A DNA stretch of 52,627 nucleotides. Origin: JAAYVZ01 sp035384965. GTDB taxonomy: Bacteria; Acidobacteriota; Thermoanaerobaculia; Thermoanaerobaculales; Thermoanaerobaculaceae. The position numbers and the translations under genes were made by a program. Of the stretch, positions 7,634 through 16,536 are shown piece after piece; the first letter of the stretch is position 1; every line of letters begins with the position of its first letter. The DNA lies in assembly GCA_035384965.1 (NCBI GenBank), contig DAOOJE010000029.1, forward strand, positions 1-52,627. Reading direction: 5' to 3'. The notes beneath the pieces were generated by a model. It was not told the origin of the DNA. It ran no database searches and saw nothing but the letters and a program-made list of their open reading frames with translations.

Positions 7634-10261
7634 ATGCGACTGGGCGTGCTCATCGGCATCGTGCTGCTTTCTCAACCCGGGGTGCTTGCCGCGGCGGGGC
7701 GGGCCGCGCCTGGCAGCAAGGACACGCCGACGATTTCGGTCGCGGTGCCGAGGTGGCTGGTGCTCGGGCCGGTCCCGGCGCCGCTGCCGGCGTTCGGCGC
7801 CGAGCCGCGCGGAGGGTACGGCCCGGGCGAGCTGTTGAAGGCGGCGCTGCTGCCGCCGCTCGACGGCATGCCGGCGGCCGGCGCTCGGGTGCCGTGGCTC
7901 GGCGTGGCTGCGCCTTCGTGGCGGGAGGTCGCGACCGACAAGGACGGGGTGATCACGCTCGATCGTCCCGGTGGAAATGTCCCCGGCGTTGCCTGGCTGG
8001 CGGCGGCCGTTGAGGTTCCCCGCTGGCAATCCCTCGAGGTCGAACTGGCCGGCTCCTGCCCGCAGCGACTGCTCGTCGACGGCACACAGGTCGCGAGCAG
8101 CGCCGGCTCCCCGGCGGACCGGGCCGCCACGGGCACGACCAACCTGACCCCGGGCAGCCACGTGCTGCTGCTGCAGACGGTCGCCGAGCCGGGCCAGGGC
8201 GGCACCTGGACAGCCGGGGTGCGCATCAAGAGCGCGAGCCTCCCCGACCTCGCTTTCGGGACCTCGCGCGAGCGTACGCTCGACATCCTCGACGTGCTGA
8301 ACCGGACCGACGTCACGTCCGTCGCTCTCTCGCCCGACGGGGCACTGGTCGCGGTCACGCTCCGCCGGATCGTCCCCGGCACCGACGACACTGAAAGCTG
8401 GGTCGAGGTTCGCGCCGCCGCCGACGGAACGCTGCGCTGGAGCCGGCGCGGCGCCGAGACGAAGGACGCCGCCTGGGCGGCGCCCCGCCTGCTCGGGTTC
8501 ACCACGGCCGAAAGGAAGGGCAAGGCCGACAAGGAGCGCGACGTCTCGACGTTGTGGCTCGCCGACCTCGAGTCGGGAGAGGTGCGGCCGGTGCTCGAAC
8601 GGGTGGAGAGCCTCGCCGGGTACCGCTGGGTCGGCCCGACGGCGGTCGTCTACTGGACCACGATCAAGGGCGAGCCGGACAGCCGCGGGATCAAGCTGGT
8701 CGAGAGCCTCGTCGACCGCCAGAGGGGTTTCCGCGACAAGTCGTACCTCTGGATCGGGCGCGTGCCGGGCGGCGCCCGGGTCCGCCTCACGGCGGGTGCG
8801 CTGTCGAGCAAGGTGGAGGACGTCTCGGCCGACGGCTCGCACCTGCTGTTCTCCCGCCAGGTCGAGGACCTGACCGACCGCCCGTACCTCCGGATCGAGC
8901 TGTGGGACATGGACCTCGCGAGCCTCGCGACCCGCAAGCTCGGGGACTTTCGCTGGCTGGCCGGCGCGGCGTACGGCCCCGGAGGGCGGCTGCTCGTGGT
9001 GGCCGGCCCCTCGGAGTTCGGCAACGCCGGCGTGGCGCTGCCGGCGGGCGTGATTCCCAACGACGGCGACGGCCAGCTCTACCTCTGGGACCCGGACGCC
9101 GGCCGGGTCGAGGCGCTGTCGCGGCAGTTCGACCCGGCGATCGTGCGGGCCGAGTGGAGCGCCGCCGCCGGAGTCGTGGTGGTGCGAGCGGTGGTGAGGG
9201 ACGAGGTGGGGATCTTCCGCCTCGACCTCGCCTCCGGCCGCTTCGAGCGGCTGGATGCCGGGTCCGCCGTCGTCTCGACCTCGTCGCTGGCCACCCACGC
9301 ACCGTTTCTGGCGGCCGCCGGCAGCTCGCCGTGGCAGCCCGAGCGGGTGGCGGTCACGGAGCTGGCGACCGGCCGCTCGCAGGTCGTCCTCGATCCGTCC
9401 CGCGACTGGTGGCCGTCGGTGCGGACAGGGCGCGTCGAGCCCTGGCGCTGCACCGTCGGCAGCGGCGTCGAGGTCGACGGCCGTGTCTACCTGCCCCCCG
9501 GCTTCTCCCCGGCGCGCACGTACCCGGCGATCGTCAACTACTACGCCGGCACCACGCCGATCAACCAGGCGTTCGGTGGGCGCTACCCCAAGGAGTGGTG
9601 GGCGTCGCTCGGGTACGTGGTCTACGTGCCGCAGCCCTCGGGGGCGATCGGCTACGGCCAGGTGCACTCGGCGCGCCATGTCAACGAGTGGGGGTCGCTC
9701 GTGGTGGACGAGATCATCGACGCCACCAGGCAGTTCCTGGCGGCGCACCACTACGTGGACAGGACGCGGGTCGGCTGCATCGGCGCCTCGTACGGGGGGT
9801 TCACGACGATGTCGCTGGTCACCAGGACCGACCTCTTCGCCGCCGCGGTGTCGCACGCCGGGATCTCGTCGATCTCCTCGTACTGGGGCGAGGGGTACTG
9901 GGGGTATACCTACAACGCCCGCTCGGCCGCCGGCTCGTTCCCGTGGAACCGCCCGGACCTCTACGTCGGCCGGAGCCCGCTGTTCTCCGCCGACAAGGTG
10001 AAGACGCCGATCCTGCTCACTCATGGCCAGGCCGACACCAACGTGCCGGTCGGGGAGAGCGACAGCTTTTTCACCGCCCTCAAGCTGGTGGGCGCACCGG
10101 TCGAGTACTTGCAGGTCGAGGGCCAGGACCACGCGATCATGGATCACGCCAAGCGTCTCGTCTGGTCGCGCGCCATCGTCGCCTGGTTCGAGCGCCATCT
10201 CAAGGGCGACGGAAGCTGGTGGGAGGACCTCAAGACGGCTCCCGGCAAGAAGAGCGACTAG
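7634..10261 (+). CDS. Secreted S9-family (prolyl oligopeptidase/DPP-type) serine peptidase (875 aa)
   Basis: The start at 7634 is preferred over an upstream in-frame ATG because ggaggga precedes it and a signal peptide follows at once (MRLGVLIGIVLLSQPGVLAA). The first two thirds form a propeller-like region (ALSPDGALVAVTLRRI, DVSADGSHLLFSRQ, VYLPPGF at its end). The C-terminal alpha/beta-hydrolase has the S9 triad: Ser719 in GASYGGF, Asp801 in GQADTNVP and His833 in GQDHAI. S9 enzymes cleave short peptides, often after proline, so an exported member suggests extracellular or periplasmic peptide digestion. This fits the nearby gamma-glutamyltransferase and the POT transporter at 40181. Length is at the long end for the family because of an extra N-terminal beta domain (about 30-230). 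Confidence 0.93.
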   Translation: MRLGVLIGIVLLSQPGVLAAAGRAAPGSKDTPTISVAVPRWLVLGPVPAPLPAFGAEPRGGYGPGELLKAALLPPLDGMPAAGARVPWLGVAAPSWREVATDKDGVITLDRPGGNVPGVAWLAAAVEVPRWQSLEVELAGSCPQRLLVDGTQVASSAGSPADRAATGTTNLTPGSHVLLLQTVAEPGQGGTWTAGVRIKSASLPDLAFGTSRERTLDILDVLNRTDVTSVALSPDGALVAVTLRRIVPGTDDTESWVEVRAAADGTLRWSRRGAETKDAAWAAPRLLGFTTAERKGKADKERDVSTLWLADLESGEVRPVLERVESLAGYRWVGPTAVVYWTTIKGEPDSRGIKLVESLVDRQRGFRDKSYLWIGRVPGGARVRLTAGALSSKVEDVSADGSHLLFSRQVEDLTDRPYLRIELWDMDLASLATRKLGDFRWLAGAAYGPGGRLLVVAGPSEFGNAGVALPAGVIPNDGDGQLYLWDPDAGRVEALSRQFDPAIVRAEWSAAAGVVVVRAVVRDEVGIFRLDLASGRFERLDAGSAVVSTSSLATHAPFLAAAGSSPWQPERVAVTELATGRSQVVLDPSRDWWPSVRTGRVEPWRCTVGSGVEVDGRVYLPPGFSPARTYPAIVNYYAGTTPINQAFGGRYPKEWWASLGYVVYVPQPSGAIGYGQVHSARHVNEWGSLVVDEIIDATRQFLAAHHYVDRTRVGCIGASYGGFTTMSLVTRTDLFAAAVSHAGISSISSYWGEGYWGYTYNARSAAGSFPWNRPDLYVGRSPLFSADKVKTPILLTHGQADTNVPVGESDSFFTALKLVGAPVEYLQVEGQDHAIMDHAKRLVWSRAIVAWFERHLKGDGSWWEDLKTAPGKKSD

Positions 10262-10299
10262 GCGGCCGGCGTCCCGCCGATCCGTCCTGCCGGCACGCG

Positions 10300-10308
10300 T
10301 GCTATCGT
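10300..10308 (+). promoter_or_regulatory. Extended -10 TGCTATCGT for the acyl-CoA synthetase gene
   Basis: A TGnTAnnnT box lies in the 132-bp gap after the S9 peptidase gene, 85 nt before the ATG at 10394. No -35 is evident. Confidence 0.4.
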
Positions 10309-10393
10309 CGTGCCAGAGAAGCTTCCCGCTGCCGGACGAGGTCGCCGCGCTGCCGTGCGCTGAACGTTCCGGCCGCCGGGCGCAGGGGGGACC

Positions 10394-12124
10394 ATGAGCA
10401 CGCAACCGACGCCACCCGACGAGCGTTTCTTCGCCCGCGCCCGGACTCTGGCCGAGTACGTCGCGCTTTGTCTCGAGCGGCACGCCCAGCATCCTTTTCT
10501 CGCCGAGCTGGGCGGGCGGTCCGTCACTTACGCCGAGGCGGCCGAGCACATTGCGTCGCTCGGCCAGGCCCTCAGGCGGGCGGGGATCCGCCCCGGAGAC
10601 CGGGTGGCGTTGCTGGGGCTCAACTCGATCCACTGGGGGATCGCTTACCTCGCGCTCGTCACTCACGGCGCGGTGGCGGTGCCGATTCTCACCGAGTTCC
10701 ACCCCACCGCCATCCACAACATCATCAACATGTCGGGCGCGAAAGCGATCTTCGTCGCCGCTGCCCTGGCGGAGAAGCTCGAGGGCGGCACCTTCCCGGA
10801 CCTCGAGCGAGCATTCCTGCTCGAGGACTTCCGCGAGCTCGACCTGCGGCGCCTGCCCGAGGTGGTCAAACAGCTCCGTCAGCGCGTCGGGGAGTGGCGC
10901 GAGCGCGCCGAGCAGTTCCTCGCCGAGCGCAAGCTGCCGTTCGGCAAGGCCGAGCACACCCCGCAGCCAGACGACTTGGCGGCCATCGTCTACACCTCCG
11001 GCACGACCGGCTACTCCAAGGGCGTCATGCTCACCCAGCGCAACCTGGTCAGCGACGTGATCGCGGCCGTGCGCTACGTCGACCTCGGCCCGTCCGACCG
11101 CTTCCTGTCGCTGCTGCCGATGGCGCACACCTACGAGTGCACGTGCTGCTTTCTGGCCTCCATGCACTCCGGATCATCGGTGACGTTCCTGCGCCAGAAG
11201 CCCTCGCCGAAGGTGCTGCAGGAGGCGTTCGCTGCGGTGCGGCCGACGATCGTCTTCGCGGTGCCGCTCATCATCGAGAAGATCTTCCGCAAGAAGGTGC
11301 AGCCGCGCATCGAGGGCAAGCTGCTGCTGCGCGGCATGACCAGGGTGCCCTTGCTGCGGCGCGTCGTGTACCGCAAGGCGGTCCACGGCCTGCTGCAGGC
11401 GTTCGGCGGACAGGTCAAGTTCATGGGGTTCGGCGGCGCGCCGCTGCCGCCCGACGTCGAGCGGTTCCTGCGCATCGGCGGCTTCCCCTATGCGGTCGGG
11501 TACGGCATGACGGAGTGCTCGCCGCTCATCACCGGCTCGCGGGTCGAGCACACGCGGGCCGGAAGTTGCGGCACCCCGGTTCTCGGTATCGAGCTGCGCA
11601 TCGCGGACCCGGACCCCGCCACCGGCGTCGGCGAGGTCCAGGTGCGCGGGCCGATGGTCACGCGAGGGTACTACCGCAACCCCGAGGCCACGGCGGCGCT
11701 GTTCACGGCCGACGGGTTCCTGCGCACCGGCGACCTCGGAGTGCAGGACGCGGACGGCTATCTCTACCTCAAGGGCCGCTCCAAGAACGTGATCCTGGGT
11801 CCCTCGGGAGAGAACATCTACCCCGAGGAAATCGAGCACCTGCTCTCCCGCTCGCCGTCGGTCCTCGAGTGCCTCGTCGTCAAGCGGGACACCGGGCTCG
11901 TGGCGCTCATCTTCCCCGACTACGACTTCCTGGCCCGCGAGCTGCGCCTGCACGGGCTTTCCGACCCGCAGATCCAGGCCCGCCTCGGCGAGCACTTCAA
12001 GGCGCTTTTGGCCGAGGTCAACGCCCAGCTCGCCGCCTACTCGCGACTGTCGGGGTTCCGCCTCGTGGACAGGGAGTTCGACAAGACGCCCACGGAAAAG
12101 ATCAAGCGGCACCTGTACGAGTGA
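10394..12124 (+). CDS. Long-chain fatty acid-CoA ligase, AMP-forming (576 aa)
   Basis: This is an ANL-superfamily adenylate-forming enzyme. It carries the phosphate-binding loop at residues 198-210 (IVYTSGTTGYSKG), a GYGMTECSPLI block, the adenylate-contacting TGDLGVQDADGYLYLKGR, and the C-terminal hinge and lysine region (SGENIYPEEIE and TPTEKIKRHLYE). It should convert a fatty acid, ATP and CoA into acyl-CoA, AMP and pyrophosphate. The chain length near 575 residues and the LPMAHTYECT block fit the long-chain type seen in FadD15-like proteins. A ggggggacc site precedes the ATG. It overlaps by 23 bp the end of the convergent CPBP protease gene. Substrate length is inferred. Confidence 0.92.
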   Translation: MSTQPTPPDERFFARARTLAEYVALCLERHAQHPFLAELGGRSVTYAEAAEHIASLGQALRRAGIRPGDRVALLGLNSIHWGIAYLALVTHGAVAVPILTEFHPTAIHNIINMSGAKAIFVAAALAEKLEGGTFPDLERAFLLEDFRELDLRRLPEVVKQLRQRVGEWRERAEQFLAERKLPFGKAEHTPQPDDLAAIVYTSGTTGYSKGVMLTQRNLVSDVIAAVRYVDLGPSDRFLSLLPMAHTYECTCCFLASMHSGSSVTFLRQKPSPKVLQEAFAAVRPTIVFAVPLIIEKIFRKKVQPRIEGKLLLRGMTRVPLLRRVVYRKAVHGLLQAFGGQVKFMGFGGAPLPPDVERFLRIGGFPYAVGYGMTECSPLITGSRVEHTRAGSCGTPVLGIELRIADPDPATGVGEVQVRGPMVTRGYYRNPEATAALFTADGFLRTGDLGVQDADGYLYLKGRSKNVILGPSGENIYPEEIEHLLSRSPSVLECLVVKRDTGLVALIFPDYDFLARELRLHGLSDPQIQARLGEHFKALLAEVNAQLAAYSRLSGFRLVDREFDKTPTEKIKRHLYE

Positions 12125-13070
12125 TCGAGGGACCTGGAACGCGTCGACCGGACGGACGGAAGCCGAGGACGAGGGCGGTGGTGAGGGCGACGGCGAGCCA
12201 CACCCACGGGCTTCCGAGCAGCAGCAGCCGCTTGCCGAGCGATCCGGCAGCCGGCGCGCCCGGCTCGAGCGTCGACAGGTAAATCGCGACCTTGGTGGCC
12301 GTGAACCAGCCGGCGTGCATCCCGACGCAGAGCGCGAGCGAGCCGGTCCGCCACAGCACCAGGCACAACGCCGCGCCCATCAGCGAGAGCCCGCCGACCG
12401 CCACGAGCGTCGGCGCCGTGAGCAACCGGCCGAGGACCACGCCGAGGTATCGCAACCCCTCGAGCGGTGAGGCCGACGCGGCGACGAAGCTGCGGTCCGG
12501 TGCGATGAAGTGCACGAGCCCGTACAGCAGACTGCTTCCGGCGATCGCTGCTGCCACCGGCCAGCGCCGCGCCAACCCGCGGAACACCGTGACGCGGAAG
12601 AAGCTCTCCTCCAGCGCCGAGACGAGCAGCGCCCCCGGCACGGAGCTCACCAGCACCCCCAGCGCCACCTGCCAGGTCCGGCCGGCCCACCCCACCGGCG
12701 TGTGCGCGACCACGCACGGCAGCACCGCCAGCGCCGGCGCGCCCGCCGCCACGAACCCGGCCGGCACCCGCCGCAGCCAGCCCTGCCACCCCTCGCTCCG
12801 CCAGGCGGCGGCGAGCCGCCCGAGCCCCAGCCGGCGCCTCAGCACGATGATCAGCAGCACAGCCAGAAGCACGGCCAGGCGGTCGAACACCCGCGCGAAC
12901 GGCCAGCGGACTGCCGGAAGCCACTCCTCCACCAGGGCGTGCACCGTCGGCGCCGTGAGCGCCGCGCCCACCACCGCCCCGAGCACGAGCACCGCCACCC
13001 ACCCCTCCACTGGGGCGCCCGGACCGGGTGAGCGCATGGGGCTGTGCGACGTGGCGGGCGCCAGCGACAT
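12102..13070 (-). CDS. CPBP-family intramembrane glutamic protease (CAAX-like, 322 aa)
   Basis: The protein has about eight hydrophobic helices and the three CPBP motifs: EESFFRVTVFRG with the catalytic Glu pair, LLYGLVHFI with the first His, and CVGMHAGW with the second. The family (Rce1/ABI/YdiL) cleaves substrates within the membrane; bacterial members act in bacteriocin immunity, protein maturation or unknown roles, and no target is evident here. The start is not certain. ATG at 13070 is chosen because a TACACT -10 box lies at 13085-13080, nine nt upstream, as in several near-leaderless genes here; an ATG at 13037 is the alternative. No ribosome binding site is seen at either. The 3' end overlaps the acyl-CoA synthetase gene on the other strand. 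Confidence 0.88.
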   Translation of the reverse strand: MSLAPATSHSPMRSPGPGAPVEGWVAVLVLGAVVGAALTAPTVHALVEEWLPAVRWPFARVFDRLAVLLAVLLIIVLRRRLGLGRLAAAWRSEGWQGWLRRVPAGFVAAGAPALAVLPCVVAHTPVGWAGRTWQVALGVLVSSVPGALLVSALEESFFRVTVFRGLARRWPVAAAIAGSSLLYGLVHFIAPDRSFVAASASPLEGLRYLGVVLGRLLTAPTLVAVGGLSLMGAALCLVLWRTGSLALCVGMHAGWFTATKVAIYLSTLEPGAPAAGSLGKRLLLLGSPWVWLAVALTTALVLGFRPSGRRVPGPSITRTGAA

Positions 13071-13206
13071 CGGGGAGGGAGTGTACCGCCCCCCTTGCCC
13101 GGCAACCAGGCCGAAGGCGGCCTGACACGCGGGCCGCCTCGTGCGCGACAACCGCACAAGGAGCCGCCGGGCTCCAACGCTCGGCCCCGGACGAGGCGGC
13201 GGGAGG

Positions 13207-13212
13207 TATGAT
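13207..13212 (+). promoter_or_regulatory. -10 box TATGAT for the ggt gene
   Basis: TATGAT lies 17 nt before the ATG at 13230, which predicts a very short leader of about 10 nt. No -35 is clear. Confidence 0.45.
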
Positions 13213-13229
13213 CGCCCCGGGGGTGTCCC

Positions 13230-14927
13230 ATGCGGTTCATGTTGCTCGCGAGCGCGTGTTTGCTGGCCTCGTCGCTGCTTCTCGGGGCCGACCGGCCGGC
13301 CGGACGGGCGTTCGCGACGCGTTCCCCGGTGCTTGCCCGCCACGGCATGGTGGCGGCCGCACACCCTCTCGCCGTGCAAATCGGCGTCGACGTCCTCAAG
13401 CAAGGCGGCAGCGCCGTCGATGCGGCGATTGCCGTCAACGCCGCGCTCGGGCTCATGGAGCCGGTCGCATGCGGCGTCGGCGGGGACCTCTTCGCCCTCG
13501 TCTGGGACCCCGGCACCCGCCGGCTCTGGGGCCTCAACGGCTCGGGCCGCGCACCGGCGGCGCTCACGCTCGAGAAGGTGCCGAGGCAGCCGGACGGCAC
13601 GATCCCCCCGTATTCGCCGTTCGCCTGGACCGTGCCCGGCTGCGTCGACGGCTGGGCCGAGCTGCACGCGCGTTTCGGGCGGCTGCCTCTGAAGACGCTG
13701 CTCGCCCCCACCATCGCCTACGCCCGCGAGGGGGTGCCGGTGCCGCAGGTCATCGCCGCGAGCTGGGCCCGCGGCGCGGCCCGCTTCGGCAGCATGCCGG
13801 GGTTCGCCGAGGTGTTTCTGCCGGGAGGCCGGCCCCCGCGCGAGGGGGAGCTGTTTGCCAACCCCGCGCTTGCCGCCACGCTCGAGGCAATTGCTGCTTC
13901 CGGTCGCGACGGCTTTTACAGCGGGCGGGTGGCGGAGGCTCTCGTGGCGTTCTCGCAGCGCGCCGGCGGCTTCTTCACCCTCGACGACCTGGTCGGGCAC
14001 CGCAGCGAGTGGGTGGAGCCGATTTCCACCACCTACCGCGGCCACACGGTGTGGGAGCTGCCTCCCAACGGGCAGGGGCTGGCCGCACTGCAGATGCTCG
14101 ACATGCTGGAAGGGCGCGACCTGGCGGCGATGGGCCGCGACAACCCGGATTTCTGGCACCTGCTGGTCGAGGTCAAGAAGCTCGCCTACGAGGACCGGGC
14201 CCGCTACTATGCCGACCCGGCGTTCGCGGCGGTGCCCGTCGCCGCCCTGCTCGACAAGGAGTACGCCCGCCGGCGGGCGGCGCGCGTCGACATGCGGCGG
14301 GCGGCCCGCCGGCTCGAGCCTGGCAACCCCGCCTTGCGCGACGGCGACACCACGTTTCTCGTCACCGCCGACGCCCGCGGTCAAATGGTGGCTCTCATCC
14401 AGTCCAACTACACCGGCTTCGGATCCGGGTACGTGGTGCCCGAGCTCGGGTTCGGGATCCACAACCGAGGGGCGCTGTTCGCGCTCCAGCCCGGCCACCC
14501 CAACGCGCTCGCGCCCGGCAAGCGGCCGTTCCACACGATCATCCCGGCGTTCGTGACGAGGGGTGACGCGCCGCTGCTGGCGTTCGGCGTCATGGGCGGC
14601 GACATGCAGCCGCAGGGCCACGTGCAAATCCTCGTCAACCTGCTCGATTTCGGGATGAACCTCCAGGAAGCCGGCGACGCGGCGCGCTTTTACCACACCG
14701 GCTCTTCCGAGCCGACCGGCACCGTGATGGAGGACGGCGGCGTGCTCCACCTCGAGTCGGGCGTGCCGTTCGAAGTCCGGCAGGAGTTGCTCCGGCGCGG
14801 CCACCGACTGGTCGAGGCGAACGGCATCTCGTTCGGCGGCTACCAGGCGATCTGGCGCGACCCCGCCACCGGCGTGTACGCGGGCGCCACCGAGTCGCGC
14901 AAGGACGGCTGCGCGATGGGGTATTGA
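13230..14927 (+). CDS. ggt: Gamma-glutamyltransferase (565 aa)
   Basis: An N-terminal signal peptide (MRFMLLASACLLASSLLLGA) is followed by the typical GGT opening (GMVAAAHPLAVQIGVDVLKQ, GGSAVDAAIA) and GVGGDLFAL. The autoprocessing site is GDTTFLV: cleavage before Thr374 would release the small subunit with Thr374 as nucleophile. Later motifs are SNYTGFGSG, PGKRPFHTIIP and FGVMGGDMQPQGH. The enzyme transfers or hydrolyses the gamma-glutamyl group of glutathione and similar compounds in the periplasm. The usual TTH at the processing site is TTF here, and the oxyanion-hole context differs from E. coli GGT, so it may belong to a GGT-like acylase subgroup. A likely terminator hairpin follows at 928-951 of the next kilobase (14928-14951). 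Confidence 0.9.
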   Translation: MRFMLLASACLLASSLLLGADRPAGRAFATRSPVLARHGMVAAAHPLAVQIGVDVLKQGGSAVDAAIAVNAALGLMEPVACGVGGDLFALVWDPGTRRLWGLNGSGRAPAALTLEKVPRQPDGTIPPYSPFAWTVPGCVDGWAELHARFGRLPLKTLLAPTIAYAREGVPVPQVIAASWARGAARFGSMPGFAEVFLPGGRPPREGELFANPALAATLEAIAASGRDGFYSGRVAEALVAFSQRAGGFFTLDDLVGHRSEWVEPISTTYRGHTVWELPPNGQGLAALQMLDMLEGRDLAAMGRDNPDFWHLLVEVKKLAYEDRARYYADPAFAAVPVAALLDKEYARRRAARVDMRRAARRLEPGNPALRDGDTTFLVTADARGQMVALIQSNYTGFGSGYVVPELGFGIHNRGALFALQPGHPNALAPGKRPFHTIIPAFVTRGDAPLLAFGVMGGDMQPQGHVQILVNLLDFGMNLQEAGDAARFYHTGSSEPTGTVMEDGGVLHLESGVPFEVRQELLRRGHRLVEANGISFGGYQAIWRDPATGVYAGATESRKDGCAMGY

Positions 14928-14951
14928 CGCTCTCTCCCCCGGGCGAGAGCG
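14928..14951 (+). terminator. GC-rich hairpin after ggt
   Basis: cgctctc (14928-14934) pairs with gagagcg (14945-14951) across a 10-nt loop, immediately after the ggt stop codon. There is no T tract, so intrinsic termination would be weak. Confidence 0.35.
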
Positions 14952-14963
14952 GGGAAAACGGTG

Positions 14964-15025
14964 TACAATCCCTGGCTCAGCCCGACGGGGACGGCCCCGT
15001 GGCTGCGCCTGGAGCAGGGCCAGGC
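14964..15025 (+). promoter_or_regulatory. Promoter and structured leader of the ribosomal protein S1 gene
   Basis: TACAAT (14964-14969) is a good -10 box. The roughly 65-nt leader holds two hairpins: acgggg/ccccgt (14985-14990 with 14995-15000) and gcctgg/ccaggc (15007-15012 with 15020-15025). The second ends just before the aagga ribosome binding site at 15029-15033. Such a structured leader could serve feedback control by S1, as in E. coli, but this is inferred. Confidence 0.4.
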
Positions 15026-15039
15026 GGCAAGGACTGGAT

Positions 15040-16464
15040 ATGACTGAAGATACCAACCCCACCACCGAGCAGCAGAGCTTCGCCGAAGCGTTGGCTGCTT
15101 CCTTCCAGAACGACGAGCTCGAGATCGGCCAGCTCGTCACCGGCACCATCATGGCCGTGCACGGCGACGTCGTGCTGATTGCCGTGGGCGGCAAGTCGGA
15201 GGCGGTCATGGACCGCGCCGAAGTCGGCGAGCTGCGGCCCGGCGACGGGCTCGACGCAATCGTCATCGCGCTCTCCCCCGAGATCCGCGTCTCCCACAAG
15301 CTGGTGATCGAGCGGCGGGAACGCGAGGCGCTGCGCGGCGCTGCCGCCAACGGCATCCCGGTCGAGGGCAAGGTCACCGGCCGCAACAAGGGCGGCTACG
15401 ACGTGTCGATCGCCGGGGTCCGCGCCTTTTGCCCGATGTCGCAGATCGAGCTGGGCTTCCCTCGCAACGTCGACTCGTACCTCGGCAAGGTGTTCCGCTT
15501 CCGCATCATGGAGGTCTCCGACGACCTGCAAACCATGGTGGTGTCGCGCGCCGCGGTCCTCAAGGAGGAGCGCGAGCACGCCGCCGACGCCGCCTGGGCC
15601 CGCGTCGTACCGGGCGCCGAGATCGAGGGCACGGTCAAGAGCATCCGCGACTTCGGCGTTTTCGTGGACCTCGGCGGGGTGGACGGCATGATCCACATCT
15701 CCGAGCTCTCGCACCGGGTCGGCGTGCGCCCTACGCAGGTCGTCAAGATCGGCGACACGGTCCGGGTCAAGGTCCTCGAGGCCGATCGCGAGAAGAACCG
15801 CATCGCGCTTTCGATGAAGGCGCTGGAGCCCGATCCGTGGGCCGAGGTGGCCGCCCGCTTCCCCTCCGGCGCGACGTTCGAGGGCACGATCGCCCGCAAG
15901 ACCGAGTTCGGGCTCTTCGTCGAGCTGATGCCGGGAGTCGACGGCCTCATCCACGTTTCCCAGCTCCCGCCCGGAACCAAGCTCGACGACCCGGCCCTGG
16001 CGCCCGGAGCGTCGGTGCGCGGCTGGGTGCGGGAGTGCGACCTCGACCGCCGGCGCCTGTCCCTCACGTTGCGTGAGATGGCCACCTCCGACCCGTGGGC
16101 CGACGTCGCCGAGCGCTATCCGGTCGATGGGATGGTCGAAGGGACGGTCGAGCGTACCGCCAACTTCGGCGTCTTCGTCCAGCTCGAGCCCGGCGTCACG
16201 GCGCTCATTCCCGCCTCCGAGACCGACGTGCCGCGCGGCGCGGATCTCGGGGCGAGCTTCGCGCCCGGTACGCGGATCTCGGCCACCGTGCTCTCGGTCG
16301 ACCCCGCTCGCAAGCGCATTTCCCTGTCCGTCAAGAAGGCAAAGGAAGGCAAGGCGGTCAAGGAGTTCCGCAAGTGGGCCGAGGAGCGCAAGGTGGAGCG
16401 CAAGCCGGAGGTCACCGCTTTCGGCGCCGCGCTCATGCGCGCCCTCCAGGCACCCAAGAAGTAG
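15040..16464 (+). CDS. rpsA: Ribosomal protein S1-like, five S1 domains (474 aa)
   Basis: Five S1/OB-fold RNA-binding domains follow one another at about 27-95 (IGQLVTGTI), 107-175 (VEGKVTGRNKGGYDVSIAG), 190-260 (IEGTVKSIRDFGVFVDLGG), 277-345 (FEGTIARKTEFGLFVEL) and 362-435 (VEGTVERTANFGVFVQLEPG), with a short basic tail. S1 binds mRNA on the 30S subunit and helps initiation; E. coli S1 has six domains, many other phyla have four to six. The protein could instead be an S1-domain paralogue of the YhgF/Tex-accessory kind, but the tandem array and free-standing gene favour S1. The start is supported by aagga at 15029-15033. A strong bidirectional terminator follows. Confidence 0.85.
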   Translation: MTEDTNPTTEQQSFAEALAASFQNDELEIGQLVTGTIMAVHGDVVLIAVGGKSEAVMDRAEVGELRPGDGLDAIVIALSPEIRVSHKLVIERREREALRGAAANGIPVEGKVTGRNKGGYDVSIAGVRAFCPMSQIELGFPRNVDSYLGKVFRFRIMEVSDDLQTMVVSRAAVLKEEREHAADAAWARVVPGAEIEGTVKSIRDFGVFVDLGGVDGMIHISELSHRVGVRPTQVVKIGDTVRVKVLEADREKNRIALSMKALEPDPWAEVAARFPSGATFEGTIARKTEFGLFVELMPGVDGLIHVSQLPPGTKLDDPALAPGASVRGWVRECDLDRRRLSLTLREMATSDPWADVAERYPVDGMVEGTVERTANFGVFVQLEPGVTALIPASETDVPRGADLGASFAPGTRISATVLSVDPARKRISLSVKKAKEGKAVKEFRKWAEERKVERKPEVTAFGAALMRALQAPKK

Positions 16465-16485
16465 TCCTCGCCTTTCCGCGTGTGG

Positions 16486-16514
16486 ACACGGCCCGGCGTC
16501 ACGCCGGGCCGTGT
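16486..16514. terminator. Perfect 13-bp hairpin between convergent genes
   Basis: acacggcccggcg (16486-16498) pairs perfectly with 16502-16514 across a 3-nt loop. It sits 22 nt after the S1 stop and 22 nt after the convergent nucleotidase stop. Its symmetry and central position suggest termination for both strands. There is no U tract on either side. Confidence 0.6.
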
Positions 16515-16536
16515 CGTGTGGTCGTCCGGGGGCCGG

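Noticed and set aside
7556..11167. A 1203-codon open frame on the minus strand opposite the S9 peptidase and acyl-CoA synthetase genes
   Set aside because: It is the usual antisense shadow of high third-position GC. Its translation is Arg/Gly/Val/Asp-rich without domains, while the plus-strand frames carry complete catalytic motifs.
12102..15389. A single 1095-codon minus-strand gene including the CPBP protease
   Set aside because: Only the last 322 codons look like protein. The rest is a shadow of ggt and the S1 leader, so the start was moved to 13070.
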